64,000 nt of DNA, from NCBI GenBank assembly GCA_902495705.1, contig CABUXT010000004.1:47176-111175 (forward strand). The letters run 5' to 3'. The notes under the pieces were generated by a model. It was given only the letters and a program-made list of their open reading frames with translations. It did not search any database and was not told the DNA's origin. Source of the DNA: an uncultured cyanobacterium. Its GTDB lineage: Bacteria; Cyanobacteriota; Vampirovibrionia; Gastranaerophilales; Gastranaerophilaceae. Of the stretch, positions 35,606 to 44,145 are shown one piece after another; position 1 is the first letter of the stretch, and each line of letters begins with the position of its first letter. A program made the translations under genes and the position numbers.

Positions 35606-35633
35606 ATAATAACAAAAAAAAAATATATTTCAA
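35606..35633 (-). promoter_or_regulatory. tRNA-Leu promoter (TTGAAA-16-TATTAT)
   Basis: On the minus strand TTGAAA (35628-35633) and TATTAT (35606-35611) are 16 bases apart, about 20 bases before the mature 5' end. The spacer contains a long T-run. Confidence 0.6.
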
Positions 35634-35716
35634 GAACTTTTTTAAATAATATTATACTAATTTATCTAATCTGTCAGCGAATATAAAAATATCATAAAAT
35701 ATCGGATAAAATTTGT

Positions 35717-36511
35717 ATGAAACATTTTATTTATATTTTAGGATTTATTACAATTTTATCTACCGCAACACCAACATTTGCAACCCTTTTCACCGGTGGC
35801 GTAACAAAAGTGGGAGAGCAAGAGAGCAATCAGGTTATAGACAGTCAAACAGGAGCAGGGGTCGAATTTGCAAGGATTACAATTCCACAAAAAAACTTTA
35901 GAACCTACACCGACGCAAACGGAAATTTTGAAATCAAAAAAGTTCAAATAACCCAACCGACAATTATGAATGTCGAAAAAGAAGGCTACAGACCGTTTTC
36001 ATTAACCATTAACAACAACGAAAGCCTAAACAATCCGATGAAAATCGAAATTGTCAAAAGCGAGGCAATGGATATTTCCCTTGATTCAGAAATTCTTCAC
36101 CTTGGAGATGATAGTTTTTCCAAAGATTCAGCCAATGCAGCCGACTTCAAATTAAAATCAATCGGTCCATATTATTCAAAAGATTTTATCATGACCGACA
36201 ACGCTAAACGTAGCACAAATTATCTTGTCATTGGTTCAATCGTCGGACTTGATACAAAACTTGCAAAATCTATGGGGCAAAACAGAATAAGAACAGCATA
36301 TTCAAGTCCTGCCGAGGTTTATTTCAACGGCAAAATGATAGGACAACTCCAAGTAAACGGAGACGGACAAAGGATTAAAATACCGAACTCACTAATCAAT
36401 GCAAATTCTAAAAACCAAATTACGATAAAAACAGGTCAAAACCTAATGCCAAGTGACCATATTGACTACGACGACATCGAAATAATGAATCTTTCTATTC
36501 TAAGTGAATAA
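35717..36511 (+). CDS. Exported protein with carboxypeptidase-regulatory-like domain
   Basis: A 264-residue protein with a signal peptide (cut after residue 22, TPTFA). Residues about 38-100 ('VIDSQTGAGVEFARITIP...TDANGNFEI...EGYRPF') match the carboxypeptidase regulatory-like beta-sandwich. The C-terminal part (about 160-264) looks like a second beta-rich domain. It is likely periplasmic or surface-associated. There is no clear Shine-Dalgarno; an AT-rich TAAAAT lies 4 bases before the ATG. It is a single gene with a terminator. Confidence 0.7.
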   Translation: MKHFIYILGFITILSTATPTFATLFTGGVTKVGEQESNQVIDSQTGAGVEFARITIPQKNFRTYTDANGNFEIKKVQITQPTIMNVEKEGYRPFSLTINNNESLNNPMKIEIVKSEAMDISLDSEILHLGDDSFSKDSANAADFKLKSIGPYYSKDFIMTDNAKRSTNYLVIGSIVGLDTKLAKSMGQNRIRTAYSSPAEVYFNGKMIGQLQVNGDGQRIKIPNSLINANSKNQITIKTGQNLMPSDHIDYDDIEIMNLSILSE

Positions 36512-36524
36512 ATAATACGCGAAA

Positions 36525-36551
36525 AAAGGGACAATCAACGATTGCCCCTTT
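36525..36551. terminator. Bidirectional terminator between the 35717 gene and ftsZ
   Basis: AAAGGGACAATC pairs with GATTGCCCCTTT (one mismatch), with T-runs on both strands. Confidence 0.85.
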
Positions 36552-36575
36552 AATTCTTTGTATTTACTCAAATAC

Positions 36576-37751
36576 TTACTTTTTCAAGAAATCAGGAATT
36601 TCAATATTTGTGAAATTGTTATTTGAAAGTACAGACTTTGTTTGAGTATTGAATGCACCTGAGAAGAAGTCTGCAGCATTCATTTGAGTTTTTGCATCAG
36701 TTGAAGAATTTGAAGAAGATGCACCAAACATAGATGGTTGAGCATTATTTTTCAATTCAAAACCTGTAGCAATAACTGTAATTTGGATTTCGCCTTGAAT
36801 AGCCTCATTTACAGCTGTACCGATAATAACTGTTGCATCATCAAGAACTGCGTCATGGATAATTGATGCAGCATCGCTAACTTCGTGGATACCCATATCA
36901 GGACCACCTGTGATATTAACGATAACACCTGAAGCACCGTTGATTGAAGATTCAAGCAATTGAGAATTGATAGCTTGTTGAGCAGCTTTAACTGCACGAC
37001 CTTCACCTTGTGCTCTACCGATACCCATCAATGCTGAACCTGATGCTTGCATTACAGTCTTAACATCAGCAAAGTCAACGTTGATGATACCAGGAACAGT
37101 GATGATATCAGAAATACCTTGAACACCTCTTAGCAATACTTCATCAACGATAATGAATGATTCGTTCAATGAAACTTGTCTATCAACAACTTGAAGTAAC
37201 TTGTCGTTAGGAACAACAATCACTGCATCTACAGATTCTTTCAATTTGTCTAAACCTGCATTTGCTTGATTTTGTCTTTTCTTACCTTCCCAAGAGAAAG
37301 GTTTTGTAACAACAGCAATTGTTAAAATGCCAAGTTGTTTAGCCAATTTAGCAACAACAGGAGCAGCACCTGTACCTGTTCCACCGCCCATACCGGCTGT
37401 GATAAATACCATATCAGCACCTTCAAGAGCTTGGGTAATTTCTTGTTGAGCCTCTTCAGCAGCTTTTTCACCTACTGAAGGGTCGCCGCCTGCACCAAGA
37501 CCTTGTGTTGAAGATGAACCCAATTGGATTCTGTTGTTTGTTTTTCCATTATATAAAACTTGCAAGTCAGTATTCATCAACCAAAATTCAACACCTGACA
37601 AACCAGATTGAATCATTCGGTTTACAGCGTTACCGCCACCGCCACCAACACCAATAACTTTGATATTAGTAGGGTTAGCACCTAACCTTGAAGTTGAATC
37701 TTTTGATGGGTCATCTTTTCTTGCAAAGATATCTGAAACGATATTTTCCAC
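36576..37751 (-). CDS. ftsZ: Cell division protein FtsZ
   Basis: A 391-residue tubulin-like GTPase that forms the division ring. The GTP-binding loop GGGTGTG is at residues 122-128, and [12 protein letters not shown] lies at 36-48. The T7-loop region [11 protein letters not shown] follows. The conserved C-terminal peptide is IEIPDFLKK (383-391), the binding site for FtsA or SepF; a Ser/Asn-rich linker precedes it. The start is GTG 37751, with GAGG 8 bases before it, and the homology begins there. The promoter region at 37811-37850 is strong. The gene stands apart from ftsA/ftsQ; no other dcw genes are in the window. Confidence 0.97.
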   Translation of the reverse strand: MENIVSDIFARKDDPSKDSTSRLGANPTNIKVIGVGGGGGNAVNRMIQSGLSGVEFWLMNTDLQVLYNGKTNNRIQLGSSSTQGLGAGGDPSVGEKAAEEAQQEITQALEGADMVFITAGMGGGTGTGAAPVVAKLAKQLGILTIAVVTKPFSWEGKKRQNQANAGLDKLKESVDAVIVVPNDKLLQVVDRQVSLNESFIIVDEVLLRGVQGISDIITVPGIINVDFADVKTVMQASGSALMGIGRAQGEGRAVKAAQQAINSQLLESSINGASGVIVNITGGPDMGIHEVSDAASIIHDAVLDDATVIIGTAVNEAIQGEIQITVIATGFELKNNAQPSMFGASSSNSSTDAKTQMNAADFFSGAFNTQTKSVLSNNNFTNIEIPDFLKK

Positions 37752-37810
37752 GTTATTTACCTCTTAAAACTATTAACTTTGTCCTAAAACATTTAACTAC
37801 TAAATATGTA

Positions 37811-37850
37811 ATTATAACAATATAGTATTTTAAATAGAAAAAAAGTACAA
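37811..37850 (-). promoter_or_regulatory. ftsZ promoter(s)
   Basis: TTGTAC (37845-37850) and TACTAT (37822-37827) are 17 bases apart on the minus strand. A second, extended -10 TGT-TATAAT (37811-37816) lies just downstream, so two start sites are possible, 60-90 bases before the GTG. Confidence 0.55.
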
Positions 37851-37893
37851 TAATTTTGGACAAATTATGAACAAAAGTTAATATAGAAACGGA

Positions 37894-38688
37894 TTAAATC
37901 TTGGCAGGAGATATTCCCCAGTGCAATTTATTCCTCAAAACTTTGTAAAAATCATTATCATTCAAAAGTGCTAATTTCGCTTTATTTGAAGACTTTCTAA
38001 TCACAAAATCTTCACTAATAGAAAATACAACTTGACCATCTGCTGACACAACATATTCGTTATTCGGACAAGGCAAGATTTTAATTTCATCATCCCCTGA
38101 AACAACGATAGGGCGAGCAGAAAAAGTATGCGGACAAATCGGTACAATTACAATTGCATCCACATCAGGAGCTAAAACCGGACCGCCTGCAGCCATTCCA
38201 TAAGCAGTAGAACCTGTTGGAGTTGAAACAATCAAGCCATCTGCCAAATATTCACAAACCAATTTGCCATTAATTGCAAGTGCAAATCGAGATGTCCTAC
38301 CTGACAATCCACCTTTTATTACAAAATCATTCAATGCAACATAAGAATTTGCACAGAGCATCATTCTATCTTCAACTTTGTAATCAGATTTTAAAATTTT
38401 ATCAACTGAAGATTCAATATCATCCATAGATGCCTGCGACAAAAAGCCCAAACGTCCAAGATTTATACCAAATATCGGAGTATCAAACTCTGAATAAAAT
38501 CTTGCAGTTTTTAAAATTGTACCGTCGCCACCGATTACAAAGGCAAAATCAAAACCATTCTGACAATTATCGGTATCTAGGACTGAATATTTTGCACAAG
38601 ATTTATCCAAAACAGATTTTAGTTTTTCCATAACCTCTTCTGAATTTGGCATCTTTGGGTTGTAACATATTGCATAACGTTTTGTCAT
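37894..38688 (-). CDS. nadK: NAD kinase
   Basis: A 264-residue enzyme phosphorylating NAD to NADP. The GGDGT motif is at residues 53-57 (VIGGDGTILKTAR), with the NE/D-type loop 'INLGRLGFLSQ' and the conserved STPTGSTAYGMAAGGP further on. It is short but complete. The start ATG 38688 has a TGG-TATAAA extended -10 8 bases upstream and no ribosome site, so its mRNA is probably leaderless. It is divergent from the GIY-YIG gene. Confidence 0.94.
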   Translation of the reverse strand: MTKRYAICYNPKMPNSEEVMEKLKSVLDKSCAKYSVLDTDNCQNGFDFAFVIGGDGTILKTARFYSEFDTPIFGINLGRLGFLSQASMDDIESSVDKILKSDYKVEDRMMLCANSYVALNDFVIKGGLSGRTSRFALAINGKLVCEYLADGLIVSTPTGSTAYGMAAGGPVLAPDVDAIVIVPICPHTFSARPIVVSGDDEIKILPCPNNEYVVSADGQVVFSISEDFVIRKSSNKAKLALLNDNDFYKVLRNKLHWGISPAKI

Positions 38689-38696
38689 ACGTTTAG

Positions 38697-38705
38697 TTTA
38701 TACCA
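38697..38705 (-). promoter_or_regulatory. Extended -10 of nadK, leaderless
   Basis: TGG-TATAAA on the minus strand ends 8 bases before the nadK ATG; an overlapping TAAACT would give a 6-base gap. Confidence 0.5.
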
Positions 38706-38753
38706 AATATATGAATTTAGGCAAAAAGTTTAATTGCGAGAAATAAAATGTAA

Positions 38754-38759
38754 TATAAT
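38754..38759 (+). promoter_or_regulatory. TATAAT box 6 bases before the GIY-YIG start
   Basis: A consensus TATAAT ends 6 bases before ATG 38766 with no Shine-Dalgarno, as in the other leaderless genes here. Confidence 0.5.
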
Positions 38760-38765
38760 AAAACT

Positions 38766-39026
38766 ATGAGCGAAAAACACTTTGTATACATACTTTTAAC
38801 AGAAAGAAACACTCTGTATTGCGGTTACACGGATGATGTGGAAAAACGATTCAAAACCCACATTGAAGGCAAAGGCGCAAAGTATACAAAGGCGAATAAA
38901 CCACTAAAAATCGTTTGGCAGAAGGAATTTGAAACCAAATCCGAGGCTTTAAAAGAAGAATATCGAATAAAACATAAACTCTCAAGAAAACAAAAATTTG
39001 ATTTAATTAACAGTTCTAACCACTAA
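38766..39026 (+). CDS. GIY-YIG nuclease family protein (UPF0213/YhbQ type)
   Basis: An 86-residue single-domain GIY-YIG protein. The motif is FVYILLTERNTLYCGYTDDVEKR (the GIY becomes VYIL, the YIG becomes CGYT), followed by HIEGKGAKYTKANKPLKIVW and an acidic 'EEYRIKHKLSR' helix that carries the catalytic Glu and Arg. Relatives act on DNA structures, but the cellular role is unclear. It overlaps the end of the convergent lipoprotein gene by 11 bases. Confidence 0.88.
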   Translation: MSEKHFVYILLTERNTLYCGYTDDVEKRFKTHIEGKGAKYTKANKPLKIVWQKEFETKSEALKEEYRIKHKLSRKQKFDLINSSNH

Positions 39027-40437
39027 CGGTTTCATCATTTTGAGTATCTTGCAAAGTTTTAGACTTTGAAGATTGTCCGTTTTCTTCATAAAGTTTTTCT
39101 AATTTTGTATCAGTTTTTTCAATCTCTTTTTGCAGTTTTTCCATCTGTTTTTGAGATTTATTAATATCTTTATTTAATTGGTCAATCAAATATTTTTTGT
39201 AAGCCTCTTGAAGTTCGACATTTTCAGTTGAACCTGATAGAGCACGCAATTTTCTATAATCGCGATATTCGTCTTTGTAATCCTGATTTAATCCTTTTAC
39301 TGCAAAACTGTATTCATCTTTAATTTGATTAACTGCATCTTTTTTAGCCTGCTTATAATCTTTTCGCATTTGTTTTGTTTCGCGTTTTTCAAGCTCTTCT
39401 TGTTTTTCAACGGCATCAAAACTTTCAACACCATCTTTCACAACCTTGTAGCCGTTTATGCTGATAGAGGGTTCTACATTTTTGTCAAAAGAAATCAAGC
39501 GAGACTGGTTCCCTTGATAATCCACGCTCCAAGTACCTAAAAATATCGGTTTTTCTCCTGTATATGCAAAAGCTTGAACAATAATTCGTTCAGGGTCGTC
39601 TTTTTCAAAACCTAGCGGATAAATATCCCAACGATTATCATCAAGATTTACGTCCATATACTCTTTCCAAAAGTAGACAATAGCATCTCGGATTTCATCA
39701 ACATCATAGTCAACCTTATTGTTAAAATCATAAACAAAAACAGAAGTTTGCCAAATTCCATCTTCGCGACTGCCGATTTTTTCCTTTACCAGTAATTTTG
39801 TACCGTCAGAAGAAAAATCCACAGGAGTCAAAGTTCTAAAAGCAGCATAATTATCAATTGATTTATCTGTCGATAAGATAGGTTCAGGTAGGCGTTTTGC
39901 AACATTTGCTTTTAAAATTCTGTTTAAATTTGTATCATCCGTATCAAGTGGAATTTCAAACAAATCACAAGCAACGGATGCACTATCCGAATAATAATAA
40001 ACCGCAGGATAAACCAATTTGGTATAATCAGGAGAAACAATTCCCTGAGCATTGACTAACCTATTCAGATACAAACGTTTGCCAAGCTTTAATTCAGCAG
40101 CCCCAGGAGGGTCGTTATACTTTACAATTCGGTAAGTCGGATGAGGAATGTATTTAAAATCTGATGGGGTTTGAATTTTAGGGATATCAATTTGTAAATT
40201 ATTTTTATCTTTATATTCAGACAAATTCTCATATTCTTCAACCGTCATATACCCTGATGGTGTTAGATTGAGGATTTTGCCTTCCATTTTGTATTTTTCA
40301 TCATCTTTTAATACTTGATATTGGTATTTTAATTCTTTTGCGCGAGTGTCTTTTTCAAACGGATTTTTTGCACAAGAAACTAAAGGTTTAAAGCAACAAC
40401 ACAATATTAACGATAAAACCAAAAGCTTTTTATCCAT
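39016..40437 (-). CDS. Lipoprotein with C-terminal coiled coil, unknown function
   Basis: A 473-residue protein with a lipobox LVSC (residues 19-22), so it should be cleaved before Cys22 and lipid-anchored. The main domain (about 80-330) is not recognised; the segments 'YPAVYYYSDSASVACDLFEIP' and 'LTPVDFSSDGTKLLVKEKIG' resemble beta-propeller-like blades. Residues about 340-470 are a long charged coiled coil. ATG 40437 follows TAGGTG. It lies 16 bases behind the response regulator and is cotranscribed with the two-component system, so it may sense or respond to envelope conditions. Confidence 0.7.
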   Translation of the reverse strand: MDKKLLVLSLILCCCFKPLVSCAKNPFEKDTRAKELKYQYQVLKDDEKYKMEGKILNLTPSGYMTVEEYENLSEYKDKNNLQIDIPKIQTPSDFKYIPHPTYRIVKYNDPPGAAELKLGKRLYLNRLVNAQGIVSPDYTKLVYPAVYYYSDSASVACDLFEIPLDTDDTNLNRILKANVAKRLPEPILSTDKSIDNYAAFRTLTPVDFSSDGTKLLVKEKIGSREDGIWQTSVFVYDFNNKVDYDVDEIRDAIVYFWKEYMDVNLDDNRWDIYPLGFEKDDPERIIVQAFAYTGEKPIFLGTWSVDYQGNQSRLISFDKNVEPSISINGYKVVKDGVESFDAVEKQEELEKRETKQMRKDYKQAKKDAVNQIKDEYSFAVKGLNQDYKDEYRDYRKLRALSGSTENVELQEAYKKYLIDQLNKDINKSQKQMEKLQKEIEKTDTKLEKLYEENGQSSKSKTLQDTQNDETVSG

Positions 40438-40453
40438 CAACAACACCTATAAA

Positions 40454-41128
40454 TTAAACCAGTCCATCCTTCATTGCTGTTGCAACAGCTTTTGAACGAG
40501 TTTTTACATACAATTTTTGCAAAATATTATGAACATGTGTTTTTGTCGTTGCAATAGTAATAACCAATTTCTTAGAAATTTGCGGATTTTTCAAACCTTC
40601 AACAAGCAAAGCCAATACTTCCATTTCGCGCTCTGTTAAGCCATACAAATTTTTACCCTTTTGGTAATTAATAACACCGGTTTTAGATTCAACTTGATTA
40701 TTTTTTCTGATATTTGACAAAACAACACGCGCAATTGCAGGGTCTAACCAACCCACACCTTCACTTACAGCTTTAATTGCAGAAATTGTCTGCTCTGATG
40801 TCGCACCTTTTGTAATATATCCATCAGCACCTGCAGCAAATGAATCCAAAATATCATCTTCGTTATCGCGCGAAGTGTTCATCAAAACCTTAATTTCAGG
40901 CATGGAATTTTTGATTTTTCTGGTCGCCTCAATACCATCAATTGTTGGCAAACCAATATCCATAATAACAAGGTCAGGTTTTAAATCTAAAGCTTGTTCA
41001 ACACCTTCCATACCATCAGAAGCTGTACCCAAAACCTCTATGGACTCATTATTTGACAAGGCAAAAGATAACCCCATTCTTGTCATGTCATGGTCTTCAA
41101 TTATTGTAACTTTGATACTTTTCGACAT
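40454..41128 (-). CDS. NarL/FixJ-type response regulator
   Basis: A 224-residue protein with a receiver domain (1-125; acidic pocket Glu11/Asp12, phospho-acceptor Asp57 in VIMDIGLP, Lys107 in ITKGA) and a C-terminal LuxR-type helix-turn-helix ('LTEREMEVLALLVEGLKNPQISKKLVI...THVHNILQKLYV'). It should bind DNA as a phosphorylated dimer. It lies 12 bases after the histidine kinase gene, which is the likely partner, and upstream of a lipoprotein gene. Confidence 0.92.
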   Translation of the reverse strand: MSKSIKVTIIEDHDMTRMGLSFALSNNESIEVLGTASDGMEGVEQALDLKPDLVIMDIGLPTIDGIEATRKIKNSMPEIKVLMNTSRDNEDDILDSFAAGADGYITKGATSEQTISAIKAVSEGVGWLDPAIARVVLSNIRKNNQVESKTGVINYQKGKNLYGLTEREMEVLALLVEGLKNPQISKKLVITIATTKTHVHNILQKLYVKTRSKAVATAMKDGLV

Positions 41129-41140
41129 ACAAACCGCCTT

Positions 41141-42721
41141 TTATACTCTTGATTTTGCAACTACGTTAGTAAGCAAAAACGAAAATTCACTACCTTTATT
41201 AACTTTACTTTCAACCCAAATCTTACCGCCATGAGCCTCAATAATTTGACGCGACAAATATAGTCCCAAACCTGTACCGGTTGAACGTTTCTTGCTTGTT
41301 CCCTGAGAAAATCTCATAAACAAATGAGGCAAATCTTCTTTTGGAATACCGTTACCGTTATCTATCACGGAGAATATCAAATCTCCTGATTGAGCTTTTA
41401 CATGGATATCGATTGTTCCGCCTTTATTGGTGTAATTCAGTGCATTACCGCACAAATTTGTAATTACACGTTTGATTTCCGCACGGTCAGCATCAATCAA
41501 CAAATCATCATCCACATCACAGTGAAGGTTGAAAGATATATCTTTTTTCTTTGATAACGGTTCAAGTTCTTCATAACATTGAGTTACTAAATCTTTAATA
41601 TTGAATACCGTCTTACAAAGTGACAACTTACCGCTTTCAAATCTGTAAACTTCAAGCAACGCATTAACAAGTCCCAACAAATCTTCATTACTTTGCAACA
41701 TAGTTGAAAGCAAAACTTTTTGCTGGTCTTTAAGTTCTCCAAGTGAGCCATCCAAAAAGAATTTCAAAGTCTGAATAGCTGCCAAAAGCGGAGTTCTCAA
41801 ATCATGAGTCAATGTCGCGATGAAATCGTCTCTCAAGCGTTCGGTTTCTTTTTGAACACTAAAGTTTCTGATAACTCCGACAAACTTTTCTTCATCAGAA
41901 TATTCATTTGACAGTGAGGCAAAATTGATTTCAACAGGAATAGCCTCATTATTCAAAACATTTCTGATATACAAATCTCTCAACAAAAATTCTGAATTTT
42001 CGCAAGACAAACCTAAAATTGAAGATTTGACAGAAGATTTCGGAGCCTTGTTGAATTTAGGATTATCGGTATATGCAATTTCTTGAATTTTCTTTTTGCA
42101 AATTGCCTCAGCAGACAGTCCAACCATATTTTCACAAGCCGGATTTACCTGTTCGATATTTCCCTGAGAGTCAATGATAATGATACCATCGGCACAATAA
42201 TTGATAATTCCTGACAACTTCATATTTGCAAGAGTCAACTCTTTTGTGCGCTCTGCTACAAGGTCTTCAAGTTTTTCTGAATATTTGGTAAGCTGAGCTT
42301 TTGCCTCTTCCAATTGAGCAATTTTGTCTCTCAAATCAGCAAGCAAGTGACTGCGCTCAATACCGTTTTTGATATTCATAATCAAATCGTCGTTATCCCA
42401 AGGTTTTTCGATATACTTGTAAACGCCGATTTCATTAATAGTTTTTATGGCATTTTCTTTATCTGCATAAGCGGTCAAAAGAATCATACTTATTTCAGGG
42501 TACAGTTTTTTTGCTTCACGCAAAAACTCCAAACCGTTCATTTCAGGCATCAAAAAGTCTGAAATAATCAAATCAGGAGTTTCTGTTTTTAAATATTCTA
42601 CAGCCTCAATCGGATTGTTGAACACAACAACATCCTTAAAGCCTTCAACTTTCATAAGCGTAGTAAAAGTCGAAGTCAACAATTTATCATCATCAACGTA
42701 TAATATTTTCCCTAAATTCAT
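41141..42721 (-). CDS. Sensor histidine kinase with N-terminal receiver and PAS domain
   Basis: A 526-residue soluble kinase with no membrane spans. The order is receiver (1-122, phospho-acceptor Asp55), a coiled-coil linker (127-165), PAS domain (about 168-290), HisKA with His306 in THDLRTPL, and HATPase (about 400-520, with NLCGNALNYT, DNGNGIP and GTGLGLYLS). The inverted layout, with the receiver first, suggests that it takes a phosphate from another kinase or is regulated by it. The start ATG 42721 has TATTAT 6 bases upstream and no ribosome site. Confidence 0.92.
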   Translation of the reverse strand: MNLGKILYVDDDKLLTSTFTTLMKVEGFKDVVVFNNPIEAVEYLKTETPDLIISDFLMPEMNGLEFLREAKKLYPEISMILLTAYADKENAIKTINEIGVYKYIEKPWDNDDLIMNIKNGIERSHLLADLRDKIAQLEEAKAQLTKYSEKLEDLVAERTKELTLANMKLSGIINYCADGIIIIDSQGNIEQVNPACENMVGLSAEAICKKKIQEIAYTDNPKFNKAPKSSVKSSILGLSCENSEFLLRDLYIRNVLNNEAIPVEINFASLSNEYSDEEKFVGVIRNFSVQKETERLRDDFIATLTHDLRTPLLAAIQTLKFFLDGSLGELKDQQKVLLSTMLQSNEDLLGLVNALLEVYRFESGKLSLCKTVFNIKDLVTQCYEELEPLSKKKDISFNLHCDVDDDLLIDADRAEIKRVITNLCGNALNYTNKGGTIDIHVKAQSGDLIFSVIDNGNGIPKEDLPHLFMRFSQGTSKKRSTGTGLGLYLSRQIIEAHGGKIWVESKVNKGSEFSFLLTNVVAKSRV

Positions 42722-42727
42722 ATTTAC

Positions 42728-42733
42728 ATAATA
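42728..42733 (-). promoter_or_regulatory. TATTAT box 6 bases before the histidine-kinase start
   Basis: The -10-like TATTAT ends 6 bases before ATG 42721; no Shine-Dalgarno is present, which suggests a leaderless mRNA. Confidence 0.45.
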
Positions 42734-42787
42734 TGATATTTTTTCAGATTAGACAAATTGTTTACAAAACCGCAATATTCTACACCT

Positions 42788-43294
42788 TTAGTAATTCGGA
42801 GAAGAATATTCTCTATTTGATAATTCTCTATCTATTAAATAAAGTGCGGATTTTTCTGCACCAAAAGCTTTCAATTTTGCAATTATACGAGAAACTGCCG
42901 CCTCTTCTTCGATTTGTTCCTTCAAGTACCAATCAATGAAGTTGCGAGTAGACAAGTCACATTCACCCTCGGTCATCGTTGCAACACTATCGATAGCTGT
43001 AGTTATTGAGCGTTCATGTTTGTAAATTTGCTCAAAAACATCTAACGGACTATTCATATCAAAGACAGGCATTGAAATCTGAGCAAGATGAATTTGAGAA
43101 TTTCTGCCTAAAACATACTCAAACAAAATCATTCCATGGTCAATTTTCTCTTTAGACTGGACTTTAGTCCAGTTTGAAAAGCCGTATAAACCAATTTCAG
43201 AAAAATAAGCAGACATTGAAAGGTATAAATACGCGGAATAAAATTCCTTATTAATTTGCTCATTAAGAATATCTCTAATTTTATCACTAATCAT
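42788..43294 (-). CDS. Non-haem ferritin (FtnA-like) with altered ferroxidase site
   Basis: A 168-residue iron-storage protein with the ferritin four-helix pattern. Ligands Glu17 and His53 are present, and the 'YKHE' and 'WYLKEQIEEE' helices that supply the other Glu/Gln ligands are conserved. Residue 50 (the bridging Glu of E-x-x-H) is Lys (sequence KEKIDH). This should weaken or change iron oxidation. ATG 43294 follows AGGAGGA. It lies 14 bases after desulfoferrodoxin, forming an oxygen and iron defence pair. Confidence 0.85.
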   Translation of the reverse strand: MISDKIRDILNEQINKEFYSAYLYLSMSAYFSEIGLYGFSNWTKVQSKEKIDHGMILFEYVLGRNSQIHLAQISMPVFDMNSPLDVFEQIYKHERSITTAIDSVATMTEGECDLSTRNFIDWYLKEQIEEEAAVSRIIAKLKAFGAEKSALYLIDRELSNREYSSPNY

Positions 43295-43308
43295 TTTTCC
43301 TCCTAAAA

Positions 43309-43704
43309 TCAAGCACTATAGCCTTCCCACAGACCATGGATATTACAAAAAGCACGAGCTTTTTCGACCCCTAATTTATCTTTCAAAACCATAATCGGAA
43401 TATCTTGTGGTGCAAAATACTGTAATTCCACATTATTTTTATCTTTTGAAATTGTTTCAACAAATTGAATATAGTGTTCAGGTACCATCGGATGAAGTGC
43501 TCGACCAACTCTGACCTCATATCCGTTTTCTGCCGTTTCGACAAACACAGGAACATGTTTTTCGCTCATATCATCATCAGAAACTTCAGGAATCAAGCGT
43601 GTCATCGGATGTCCGCAACATACAAGCTCTCCAACAGATGGCAAAATAACTTCGACAAGGTTTCCGCAAGTTTCACATTTATATAACTCTAAACGCTCTG
43701 TCAT
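43309..43704 (-). CDS. Desulfoferrodoxin (superoxide reductase)
   Basis: A 131-residue protein. The N-terminal desulforedoxin domain has Cys10, Cys13, Cys29 and Cys30, and the C-terminal neelaredoxin centre has His50, His71, His77, Cys120 and His123, next to Lys49. This two-iron-site type reduces superoxide to peroxide without making oxygen, as in anaerobes. It is cotranscribed with the ferritin. GAAAGGAG precedes ATG 43704. Confidence 0.95.
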   Translation of the reverse strand: MTERLELYKCETCGNLVEVILPSVGELVCCGHPMTRLIPEVSDDDMSEKHVPVFVETAENGYEVRVGRALHPMVPEHYIQFVETISKDKNNVELQYFAPQDIPIMVLKDKLGVEKARAFCNIHGLWEGYSA

Positions 43705-43806
43705 AGATTTTCTCCTTTCAAAATAAAAGATAAATCTTGAAAGAATAAATTCATTGGTAAATACGGTTACTTAAAAGAGGTAAATTTATATATAACAAAA
43801 TACGAA

Positions 43807-44037
43807 TTATCTTTGATTGCGTTTTTCGATAAGCAAATCATAACCCAAAATTTCACAAATATTTTTCAGGTCTTTAAAAGTCAGGTATTCTCGTTTCAAT
43901 TTGGCAGAAAAATTAGCAGGCTTGGTGTTTTTGCCTGTATATTCATTCAATTTGTCGGATAAATCTTTTTGGAGCATATACTCCTTATTTAACAAAAATT
44001 TAACCAACTGATAATCAGTCATATCATTTATTATCAT
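43807..44037 (-). CDS. Small putative DNA-binding protein
   Basis: A 76-residue protein with a helix-turn-helix-like pattern ('YMLQKDLSDKLNEYTG...PANFSAKLKREYLTFKDLKNICEILGYDL'). It looks like a compact regulatory domain similar to Xre/LLM-type proteins; I cannot name the family with confidence. The ATG at 44037 has TATAAT 6 bases upstream. It is divergent from the 44146 pilin gene, 108 bases away. Confidence 0.6.
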   Translation of the reverse strand: MIINDMTDYQLVKFLLNKEYMLQKDLSDKLNEYTGKNTKPANFSAKLKREYLTFKDLKNICEILGYDLLIEKRNQR

Positions 44038-44043
44038 CCTAAA

Positions 44044-44049
44044 ATTATA
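44044..44049 (-). promoter_or_regulatory. TATAAT box 6 bases before the 43807 gene start
   Basis: Consensus TATAAT on the minus strand, 6 bases before ATG 44037, without a Shine-Dalgarno. Confidence 0.5.
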
Positions 44050-44056
44050 AATTAGT

Positions 44057-44085
44057 TTGACTTTAATTGTAAAATTAGTTATATT
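44057..44085 (+). promoter_or_regulatory. Pilin gene promoter (TTGACT-17-TATATT)
   Basis: TTGACT at 44057-44062 and TATATT at 44080-44085 with 17 bases between, about 60 bases before the 44146 start. Confidence 0.7.
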
Positions 44086-44122
44086 AAACTATATATAAGT
44101 AGATTAAATTATATATAGATAG
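44083..44122 (+). repeat. Imperfect tandem 20-base repeat at the pilin promoter
   Basis: The two units at 44083-44102 and 44103-44122 share 17 of 20 bases (ATTAAACTATATATAAGTAG and ATTAAATTATATATAGATAG). They overlap the -10 and the 5' leader and could be tandem regulator sites. Confidence 0.6.
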
Positions 44123-44145
44123 TTTTTATTCATAAAGGAGTAAGT

